Both the position numbers and the translations under genes were made by a program. Below, piece by piece: positions 52,350 to 60,963 of a DNA stretch of 64,000 nucleotides (position 1 is its first letter; the number at the start of each line of letters is the position of its first letter). This DNA comes from Vanessa cardui (lineage: Eukaryota; Arthropoda; Insecta; Lepidoptera; Nymphalidae): the NCBI RefSeq assembly GCF_905220365.1, contig NC_061153.1:20001-84000 (forward strand), read 5' to 3'. The notes under the pieces are model-generated. The model did no database searches. It was given only the letters and a program-made list of their open reading frames with translations, and was not told the origin of the DNA.

Positions 52350-52646
52350 CTACTGGTTGGGTATGCCTCTTGCGCGGGTGAATGATCGTCTTAAGTTGTT
52401 TTGCGTGATCTCATCCGATATCCAATTTTTATGGCATTTTTTGTACTTTTTATAAATCAAGTACAGTGCTGCAATGCCCAGTAGCACACAAATAACCAAT
52501 AAAGTTTTATTGGTTATTTGTGTGCTACTGGGCATAATGCTGATTGTAGACAGATGCATTCGTATTTCTTCAACTTGTGCCTGGTTCGAGCCTGCGGCAT
52601 TTTGATTTAGAAATACTGTTTCTCTCTCGACACTGGATCGGCACAT
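52350..52646 (-). CDS. Small membrane ORF in the gypsy leader (98 codons)
   Basis: Located between the primer-binding site and gag. Residues 1-45 are polar (ETVFLNQNAAGSNQAQVEE). A clear membrane segment follows (TLLVICVLLGIAALYLIY, about residues 48-65), then a basic tail (KKYKKCHKNW). The segment before and into the membrane helix is encoded by a perfect palindrome (52474-52535). The frame is intact while gag and pol are broken. I do not recognise a family with certainty; small leader ORFs occur in some insect gypsy lineages. Confidence 0.5.
   Translation of the reverse strand: MCRSSVERETVFLNQNAAGSNQAQVEEIRMHLSTISIMPSSTQITNKTLLVICVLLGIAALYLIYKKYKKCHKNWISDEITQNNLRRSFTRARGIPNQ
52474..52535. 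repeat. Perfect 30-bp inverted repeat with 2-nt loop
   Basis: Left arm 52474-52503 starts ATGCCCAGTAGCACAC; right arm 52506-52535 is its exact reverse complement; GT separates them. In the genomic RNA it would form a very stable hairpin near the 5' end. Confidence 0.95.
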
Positions 52647-52803
52647 AGTTATATTTTTTTTTTTTTTTGTAAACAGTAACGAAGAATAAACTTAAATTTC
52701 TACATATTGCTTTAATTTGAATTTATATCCAATTCTTCAACTCATGGTCCGATTTTGGAGCTGCAACACTATACTGCGATCAAATTCGCGTCGCGCGCCC
52801 CAA

Positions 52804-52821
52804 ATATGGCAAGGGTCGCCA
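52804..52821 (-). other. Gypsy primer-binding site
   Basis: Directly abuts the 5' LTR; minus strand TGGCGACCCTTGCC. The TGG start fits pairing to a tRNA 3' CCA. TGGCGACC resembles the tRNA-Arg sites of the 412/mdg1 group, from memory. Confidence 0.65.
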
Positions 52822-52943
52822 TGAGGGGACTTATGTTATTGAAACGAGTGTATTTGGAAGAAGATGATTTATTACTGATCAATTAGTGCAACGATCTTAA
52901 TATTTATACGCCATCTGACTTACATACTACTTATTACACTACT
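52822..52943 (-). repeat. Gypsy 5' LTR (122 bp)
   Basis: Identical to the other LTR except for the base at 52943. Confidence 0.88.
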
Positions 52944-53334
52944 ACAAGCCACGTGCCGTTCTTATCAAATTCCGTGATATTGACCTTAGAAATAAGGTCT
53001 GGTTCAGTAAAACCATTTTGAGGAATACTGGTATTACTATATCTGAATTTCTCACTAAAGAACGTCATGAGGTTTTTGTTACGGCTCGTCAGCGATTCGG
53101 GATCACAAAGTGCTGGACTAAGAACGGCACTGTGGTAGTTTTAGACTCACATGGCACTAAGAAGAGGATTTCTACGATGGCTGAATTAAAGTCTTTAACT
53201 TCATCCACCGACATCACAGAGGTAAACACTACTCCTACTGCTTCTACTAGCTGCGGCACCCTGGCATCAAAAGACTTGAAAATCCCCAACATCAGGCCAA
53301 AAAGAACCGTCAAAAAGTAATACTTTCTTTTCTT

Positions 53335-53373
53335 TTCAACCGACTTCCAAAAGGAGGAGGTTATCAATTCGTC

Positions 53374-53420
<47 letters not shown>

Positions 53421-55060
53421 GTTACCTCATAACTTTTCACTGGGTGGACCGATTTTGATAATTTTTTTTTTGTTTGAAAGGTAGTGCTTCCCGTGGGGTC
53501 CCATTTTTTTTATTTTTTTTTCCGATGATGGTATCCATGTGAAAACGACATAAGTCTTAAATTTGCATTACGTATATGCGCTACAAATAGGTGAATAACT
53601 GAAAATCACGTTAACAAATTTTGATAATTCTTTTTTTATTATAAAATATATACTTCTAGGGTAATTTGGTGAAAGTTTGGTAAGGTTCTGAGCACAGGAT
53701 CCATGACAAAGTAACGGAACAGAAGGGAACGGAACAATTCTGAGGAGCACGTTAGCGATACTCGGTCGAATCTTTTATTTATAGGTTATTTGGATATTTG
53801 AGTCACCTTCCGTAATGTGGTTATGTTTATGTAATTATCATAGTCGAATATTATAATCAACTAGCTACCCACCCCGGCTTCGCACGGGTGCAATACTGAT
53901 ACTAAATATACTACAGAATTTGTTTATATACGACATCACATCGCAAACTTCTAAAATTATCAGTGTTTCTTTACTATATTGTTCATGTATTATATACACA
54001 AACCTTCCCCTTGAATCACACTATCTTTTAAAAAAAACCGCATCAAAATCCGTTGCGTAGATTTAAAGATATAGGGACAGAGAAAGCGACTTTGTTTTAT
54101 ACTATGTAGTGATGGAACTCCTATACGGCTCGCAGTTAGGGTGCGATATGGGTCAGAATTTCGTACTATCTTTAATCAAATTTTGTGTATGTGATGTGAT
54201 GTCATATGATGTACGAAATATAGTTGGTCTTTTTCAAAGTTCTTTTGCTGAGTTCGATTACAGCTCTTTCGAGGGATCCTTGTAGCTTACGCCGCGTGAC
54301 GTATTAAATCCGCATTTTCGAAAGTCTATTTTTGCTTTATTCGCAAGTTTCCTTTGAAATTGTCCTCGAAGTAGTTTCTGAATCATATAAACGGAACGCT
54401 TAATCTATCCATATTAAAAAAAATTAGTTAGTCTACATCAGCTTCACTTAAAATCAAAAAATAAATAAAAATTTTAACAAAAAGAAAAACCGACTTCAAA
54501 CAAAACACTATTTTTTTAAAACAAATGAATATGCACGAAAAAGTAATAAAAATAATTGCGTATTCAACATATTTTTTAGAGTCTTCCTAAGTTAAATGAA
54601 ATGAAAAATATTAGACTACTTAAAAGTCGATTAACGATTATATCATGTAGTTATAATTATTGTTATATTTGGAGTCGGTGTCAGCCAATAAAACCCTACA
54701 GTATATCTATCAAAAAACATTACGAGAATACTTTAACAAATATGTTTTTTACAAATTACCTTTTACACAATAATATACTGGATCAATCAAGGGGCTCGTA
54801 TGGCTTCTTTCTTTTGATTGTTGGGGCAAGGGCACCGTGGCTGACACCGGCTCCAAATATACCAATAACTATAACTACATGATATAATCGTTAATCGACT
54901 TTTAAGTAGTCTAATATTTTTCATTTCATTTAACTTAGGAAGACTCTAAAAAATATGTTGAATACGCAATTATTTTTATTACTTTTTCGTGCATATTCAT
55001 TTGTTTTAAAAAAATAGTGTTTTGTTTGAAGTCGGTTTTTCTTTTTGTTAAAATTTTTAT
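53335..55060 (+). mobile_element. 1.7-kb non-coding fold-back repeat, copy 3
   Basis: Same start (ttttcaaccgacttccaaaa), poly-T run, middle block and long inverted repeat (arms about 54465-54680 and 54840-55060) as copy 2, in the same orientation. Inserted just after family-A ORF1. No coding capacity; the 60-codon minus-strand frame near 53568-53750 also occurs in copy 2 only because the repeats are alike. Confidence 0.75.
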
Positions 55061-55929
55061 TTATATTTTATGTTATTAATTATCCCTTATCTTTGTGTCA
55101 TAGTTTATTTTAGTTTCATATTAATTTTGCTTCTGCGGTGTTTGTTTATTTGTTTCATTACGGTTGCAATAATTCTATCCGCTTATCTCTTTATTTATTT
55201 ATCTTAGTTACTTGTCACAATCATATTGTTCGGTGTGTGCTTGTTGTGAGATCTCATTCGAATTATAGAGTAATAATAATTAAATCTCAGTACTTCAACT
55301 CGCGTTATAATTTATCGAACACAATTCTTTTATTTATTTACCGATACCGACATTCTTTATAAGGACTGTCAAACTCAAAGGTCAAACTGACAAATGAGAT
55401 TACAGAGTAAACAAATATTGAGCCATAAACAAAAGCGTTCCGTTTTAAGCAGAAATATGGATACCATATGTCTACTGTTATTTCTACTGTTCATATGTCT
55501 ACTGTTATTTCATGGTAAAACATAGACATATATTTTGTAAATTAATGTAATTTAATTATTTGTTTTTTTTTTTTTTATCAATACCTATTTGTTTTCATTT
55601 CAAGCACTTGTCATTTGTTTCCATATAAGTTTAAATATTTGCTGAATATACCTAACTACTAAGCGAGGAGATTTAATTATTATCTATCCATTGATTAATT
55701 TTTGTGCCTAAATGTTTTATGTTTTGCTTCTAATACTTTTTTTTTTCTTGTTGTTGTTTTTGCTATGCTTTGGTGTTGCTGTATGCACTGTTTTTGTTCT
55801 ATCTCATGCATTTAACTATGACCAACTTGTGTTAGTGCTGGTAAGTGTAAGTTTTTGTCTGATAAAATTAGCTTTTACGGGTTATATACATTTGTTTAAA
55901 TATACATACTACATACATATATATTATTT

Positions 55930-55930
<1 letters not shown>
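55061..55930. other. LINE A spacer between ORF1 and ORF2
   Basis: AT- and T-rich with no recognised domain. The frame from 55712 is open but encodes hydrophobic residues from T-rich DNA and the (TA)n run. Confidence 0.5.

Positions 55931-55933
<3 letters not shown>

Positions 55934-56021
<88 letters not shown>
55934..56021. repeat. (TA)n microsatellite, about 88 bp
   Basis: Long alternating TA tract, read as repeated Ile-Tyr in the frame upstream of ORF2. Confidence 0.95.
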
Positions 56022-56024
<3 letters not shown>

Positions 56025-56039
56025 TTAGTATAAGTATTA

Positions 56040-58985
56040 ATAATATTGATTTGAATATTGACTCAGACGATGATAACACTTTTGTATCACTTTCCTCTTC
56101 GGCTGACAGTTTTCATAGTACTTACATCCCGCTTTCCTCTTCTCTTGATTCAACCTTCTCTCTTTTCCCAAAAAAAATTAATGTTGTTCATTTGAATGCG
56201 TAGAGTATTCCAGCTCACTATCCTGATCTCTTATCTTCCTTTGCCAACTCTAATATTCACGCTATCCTTATCTCCGAAACATTCCTCAAGCCATCTCTTC
56301 CTTCTTCCTCCTTCTCATTACCTAACTTTCACCTTATCCGCAATGATCGAACTGGAAAAGGAGGCGGAGGAGTTGCTATTTATTTACGTAACCACATTCC
56401 TTTCACTATCCTGAATAAATCCGATTCCCAATACTCTGAATCCGCCGAGCACATACTCATTGAGGTTATATTTGGACACATTAAGGTACTACTCGGTGTT
56501 TTTTACAGTCCTTCGCTCCACATAGACTACTTCGAAACGTTCGAAAGTCTATTGGAAAATTCCTTGCCTAATGTTAACCATGCTATTATTATGGGCGACT
56601 TCAATACCTGCCTTATCAAAAATGACGCTCGTGCCAAGCGCTTATTGAACATAATTAATAGCTCCAATCTAAATTTTCTCCCATCCAATGCCACTCATTA
56701 CTTTCCCAACTGCATCCCAAGCCAACTTGACCTATCCTTTGTTTCTTCCTTGGAGCATGTTGAAATTCACGGACAACTACCTGCTGAAGCCTTTTCGTAC
56801 CATGACCTAATATATCTGTCGTACAAAGTTCGTCCGCCGAAAATTAAACCCACTGTGGTCATGCGTCGAAGCTTCAAACATTTTGACAACGAAAAATTTA
56901 TGCAGGATCTTAGTGGTATCAATTGGGACTCAATTTTAAACGCTTCTTCTATCGATGAGAAACTTGAACTTTTTAACTCCTTTTTAAATGATCTCTTCGA
57001 TAAACATGCTCCTTTCCGTCCCATCAAGCTCAAACACCTACCTGCACCTTGGTTATCTCAGGACATTCGGAAGTTAATGAAGAAGCGTGACAGAGCTAAA
57101 TCAAAATTTAAATTAAACCCAACTATTGACAACCTCGTGAAATATAAGAGTCTACGTAATCGGTGCCGTAAAGTATGTAGAGATGCTCAACGTAAATATA
57201 TACAAGATAAGATTGAGAACAGCAATTCTTCTCAGACCTGGAAATTCCTACAATCTCTAGGTATTGGACGACAAGCAACCAGGATCCCTCATACTGTTGA
57301 TCTCAATGCTTTGAACAGATTTTTTGCTAGTACTGTCCTAATGAACAACAGTGATATAATTAGTACTTTAAATCATTTTAGATCCTTGCCTATTCCAAAC
57401 AGACCCTCTTTTCACTTTTCCCCAATTACTGCTAATGACGTTAAGGCCAACATCCTTGCAATAAGATCCGATGCCACGGGATGTGATGGAATCAACCGTA
57501 GAATGATACTTGCTGTGTTAGATTATGTTCTCCCTATATTATTTCACATTTTCAATTTCTCCCTTGACCATAACGAATTCCCTTCCACTTGGCGTTTAGC
57601 TTATATCCTTCCTATTCCCAAAAATAAAAATCCCACATCTTTCTCTCACTTTCGTCCAATATCTATCCTTCCATTTCTGTCTAAAGTGTTAGAACGTATT
57701 GTCCATCTTCAATTAACAAAGTATCTAGCAGAGTACAATGTACTCTCTGATTTCCAATCAGGATTTCGGAGAGGTCATAGTACTACTACTGCCCTACTTA
57801 AAGTATGCGACGATATACATTTTAACATGGACAACAGACATGTTAGTATCCTGGCATTATTGGACTTCAGTAATGCGTTCAATACGGTTGATTTAGATCT
57901 CCTGCTGGCAGTGATTCAGTCGATTAATATCTCTTCCGATGCATGTGAGTGGTTTCGTAGCTACCTGTTTGGTCGTCAGCAATGTGTACGGATTAATAAT
58001 AAATTATCCAGCCTCCAATCTCTCTCATCTGGTGTTCCTCAAGGCAGTGTCCTCTCTCCACTTTTATTTTCCATTTTTATTAATACTGTATCCCATCTCC
58101 TCTCGTCTTCCTTTCATCTTTATGCTGACGACTTGCAGGTCTATGTTTCTGCCCCCTTAACAGGTATCGGAGGGGCTATTGAGAGGCTGAACCAGGAATT
58201 GCATAAAATTTGTACTTGGAGCAAGACGTGCGGGCTTCTTGTAAATCCAGATAAATCGCAGGTCATTATTATTGGCAGCTCCAAACTACTTAATAAACTG
58301 AAAACTAAAGTTGATTACGCCAACCTACCTGCGATCATCTTTAACAATACGCCTTTGTCACTTAGCAGTTCTGTTAAAAACCTTGGTCTTCTTATCGATA
58401 ATACATTATCCTGGACTGTGCAAGTTGCTGAAGTCAGTAGAAAAGTTTTCGCCACATTTCATTCGTTAAAACGTTGGAAACACTTTCTGCCCATTAAGAC
58501 TAAAATCACGTTATGTCAAACTTTTCTACTTCCTATTTTGGACTACGCAGATTGTTGTTACACAAACATTACTGAGGACCAACTCAATAAGCTAGAAAGG
58601 TTACAGAACGTTTGCATCAAATTCATCTTTGGTCTACGGAAATTTGATCACGTCTCCGAATATCGGGCGCAACTTAAGTGGCTTACTATTCGACATCGTC
58701 GCAACTTGCACATGTTATCCCTTCTTTACTCTATCCTCTATAATTCTCTTCTTCCCGCGTATTTGAAGGAACGGTTCTGTTTTGTGGGTACTGACGTCAG
58801 CTATCCACATGAACTGCGGTCACGCTCTGTCATTACCGGTCGCTCATACCCACTTCTATAGCGAATCCTTTACGATGACAGCTGCAAAGCTATGGAATAC
58901 GCTCCCTGCCGAAATTCGTCAATCTGAGTCAATTTATATATTTAAAAATAGGTTACATAAGTATTATTTATCTATTCAATCTGCG
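56040..58985 (+). pseudogene. Family-A LINE ORF2: endonuclease + reverse transcriptase, near intact
   Basis: The frame through 58861 holds KKINVVHLNA, one TAG at 56201-56203, then SIPAHYPDLLSSFANS, ILISETFLKPSLP, GGGGVAIYLRNHIPF, IMGDFNTCLIKND (catalytic Asp) and SYHDLIYLS in place of the usual SDH motif. The RT has HFRPISILPFLSKVLERIV, LLDFSNAFNTVDLDLLL, GVPQGSVLSPLLFSIFIN and HLYADDLQVYVS. A frameshift near 58840 precedes HFYSESFTMTAAKLWNTLPA, ending at TAA 58986-58988. Only one stop and one frameshift separate it from a complete protein. No in-frame ATG lies between the (TA)n tract and the endonuclease. Confidence 0.88.
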
Positions 58986-58988
58986 TAA

Positions 58989-59411
58989 ATACTATTTCCT
59001 ATTTTATCATACTAGTAGTATTTATTTATTAAGTATTATATTTTATGTACGTAAGTTTTATTTTTATATTATATGTTTAGTATAACTTTCTGCTATATAT
59101 ATAATTTTATTTATATAATTATTTGGTATATATAATACATATGTATTTATTAAACTTATATATATGTATTTTGTTATATATTATTTGTATTATCTAAAAA
59201 TTAATTTTTTTAGCTGTTTAAGAATAAAACATGCTTGTTTGCACCATCCCGTTTCCCACAAACAAATTCTTACTCTAAAGGGTTGTCTGTAAGAGATTGC
59301 TTTAAGCAATAAGACCGCCTTTGCACGCTTCTCTTTTTGTTATATGTTTCTTGTAATGTTATGTACACTGTATCTTTCGTCTTTTGTGTGCAATAAAGTG
59401 TTTATAAATAA
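58989..59411 (+). other. Family-A LINE 3' UTR with hairpin, copy 3
   Basis: AT-rich, then ggttgtctgtaagag, stem ATTGC-TTTAA-GCAAT (59296-59310), aagaccgcctttgcac and the tail gtgcaataaagtg. It ends at the AAAACCT duplication. Confidence 0.75.
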
Positions 59412-60058
59412 AAAACCTCACTAAATTCTGCTTTCTCAGACCTTTAACCAGTAAAAAAGCAACTGAAGTAGCCATGGCTCTTTTAAAAATATTCTTAGAA
59501 GTGGGTGTGCCAATGATTTTACAGTGTGACAATGGCAAGGAATTTACTGCCAGCATAATAAAAGAGCTAATCACATTGTGGCCTGCATGCAAGATAGTGA
59601 ATGAACGTCCCCGACATCCTCAAAGTCAAGGTTTGTTTGCAAGTTTTGCACTATCCCGCTTACCCCTATGCATTTTTTTTTCACCCAAAGGTTGCCTGGT
59701 AGAGATTGCTACCTTAGCAATAAGGCCACCTATGTTGTACTGTCTTTTGTTGTTATCTGTTGTTTTGTATTTTTTTGTTATGTGCAATAAAGTATTTTTC
59801 TCTTTTTTAGGTTCAGTAGAAAGGTGCAATCAGGATGTTGAGAGCATGTTGCGTTTCTGGATGTCCGACAATAACTCAACTGAATGGTCACTGGGATACT
59901 ATTTCGTTCAGTTCCAGAAAAATTCTTCGCATCATCGCACAATAGGACGTTCACCATACAAAGCCTTGTTTGGTCACGATCCTGTAATTGGCCTGTCTTC
60001 AACTTATTTGCCTAGAGATACATTGTCAAAATTAGAAAATGAAGAAGACTTACAATAG
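59412..60058 (+). pseudogene. KRBA2-like: KRBA2/Ginger-like integrase, C-terminal part of the core, with a 180-bp intron
   Basis: LTKFCFLRPLTSKKATEVAM, then the second catalytic Asp in MILQCDNGKEFTAS, and VNERPRHPQSQ to 59630. The intron 59631-59810 is followed by GSVERCNQDVESMLRFWMSD with the catalytic Glu, then HHRTIGRSPYKALFGHDPVI and YLPRDTLSKLENEEDLQ, stop TAG at 60056-60058. Relatives continue past EEDL, so the stop is probably premature. Spliced, about 36 residues separate Asp and Glu, a normal DDE spacing; unspliced, 60 codons would be inserted at that spot. Confidence 0.75.
59631..59810 (+). other. Intron apparently formed by a family-A LINE tail
   Basis: Begins GTTTGTTTGC after CAAAGTCAAG and ends CTCTTTTTTAG before GTTCAG. 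AGGTT is repeated at both ends. The inside carries the family-A hairpin (stem ATTGCTA/TAGCAAT, 59705-59721), aaggccacct and the tail tgtgcaataaagtattt. Splicing restores Gln-Ser-Gln-Gly-Ser-Val-Glu-Arg. The length is a multiple of three without stops. Confidence 0.7.
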
Positions 60059-60800
60059 GTTTTTAATTAATGAAAATCCTCCTCGCACTGAAGATATTCA
60101 AGACGAGCGTTATACAGGTTGTAGAAATGAATCCAAAGTTGAAAAAGCAATGAGCCTGAAAATCCTATGAGCAGATTTCTAACGAAACCACAAATCAGTA
60201 TGTTTCCACTGATCAAAAAATGACTATCCGAACTCAAACTTCAACACAATCTACCCCTCTTTCATCTATGACACAATATAAAAAAGAAGAAATTATTATC
60301 GATCTGAATAATAAAGCGAGACAAATTCGTAGTAGCCGCCGATTCTGCAAATAACATTACAATTTTAGAAAATGTAATAATTGTCCCAGCAAGTACAACA
60401 AAAACGATCTGTTTTGATAACAATATCGCTATAAATGACACAAATTCCAATAATATTTTTTTTTTTGTATTATATTTTTAAGGGGACTTTGTCAATTTGA
60501 CCATGTCGCCCCGTAATTCTTGATACATAATACGGCTTAAATTCATACAAATAACATTATGAGGAAATATTACTCAAATGGTTACTTGCCCAATTGCGTA
60601 ATATTTCCACATCTTAGGCGATACAGAGCACACAGTTTTCTGGCTTCTCCTGAACAGGGAAGAGCTAAATAACTGTTACAAATTCCTATATCATATACCT
60701 TTTTACCCAACAACTGTTCCCTTTGAGATTGGTTACGGACAGGTTACTGCTTCTATTGAGCAGGGCAATAAAACATTAAAAAGTAATAGTTTGGAATGTG
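60059..60800. other. Interval after the integrase gene
   Basis: ENPPRTEDIQDERY just after the stop may be degraded integrase C-terminus. From 60240 on no gene is recognisable; ccctttgagattggttacgg near 60719 faintly resembles an integrase segment (PFEIGYGQ). The 62-codon minus-strand frame near 60262-60450 has no domain. Confidence 0.45.
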
Positions 60801-60963
60801 TTCCAAATAATTTAAATTGAATCTTAAGACAATAGAGGTAGTCTCTGGCTCAAGTAGTATTAATTTACCTAAAAGAAATTCATCGTTAGATAAATTCATA
60901 AAATTTAATGTTAGAAATAAACAAAATAATAATAATAGTAAACTTGTAAACCCGGTGCACTAA

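Larger units (their letters stand above)
46893..52943 (-). mobile_element. Ty3/gypsy LTR retrotransposon, 6.05 kb, 122-bp LTRs
   Basis: Two 122-bp LTRs differ at one base at the outer edge. Minus-strand order: LTR, primer-binding site, small membrane ORF, gag, protease-RT-RNase H-integrase, LTR. The near-identical LTRs point to recent insertion, yet gag and pol carry stops and a frameshift. No target duplication is evident at the junctions. No env-like gene follows pol. Confidence 0.88.
46556..53320 (+). pseudogene. Family-A LINE ORF1, split by the gypsy element
   Basis: Part 1, 46556-46892: MESLKHTIFELRDHFDNKMA starts a coiled coil. A TGA at 46742-46744 follows, then KILLVHGIQESKSEKLVSGT and ISRCHRLGRSSS. 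Part 2, 52944-53320: DKPRAVLIKFRDIDLRNKVW, RNTGITISEFLTKERHEV and a serine/threonine-rich C-terminus ending KRTVKK. The two parts join in one frame when the gypsy element is taken out. No PHD finger is visible. The RNA-recognition and C-terminal regions match L1 ORF1-like proteins. Confidence 0.75.
46427..59411 (+). mobile_element. Family-A LINE, copy 3, full-length with two insertions
   Basis: AAAACCT flanks it on both sides (46420-46426, 59412-59418). It has a 5' UTR, ORF1, ORF2 and the family 3' UTR with gtgcaataaagtg near 59388. Nested inside are a Ty3/gypsy element (46893-52943) and a fold-back repeat (53335-55060). Removing both leaves about 5.2 kb. It is the best copy of the family in the window. 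Confidence 0.88.
45230..60240 (+). mobile_element. KRBA2/Ginger-type integrase gene unit, split by LINE A copy 3
   Basis: The coding sequence runs from 45799, is interrupted at 46427 by a 13-kb LINE, resumes at 59412 and ends at 60058. Boundaries of the unit are estimated; a 5' flank with repeated cgaa/ttcg words lies at 45240-45450. Integrases of this type belong to Ginger-like cut-and-paste transposons and their domesticated relatives such as KRBA2. I cannot tell whether this copy was a transposon or a host gene. Confidence 0.55.

Noticed and set aside
55712..56170. Hydrophobic N-terminal extension of LINE A ORF2
   Set aside because: Composed of T-rich DNA and a (TA)n run translated as Ile-Tyr; unlikely to be protein.
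45799..60058. Classifying the integrase as part of the nearby gypsy element
   Set aside because: The gypsy element has its own integrase on the opposite strand and lies inside the LINE that splits this gene; the sequences differ.
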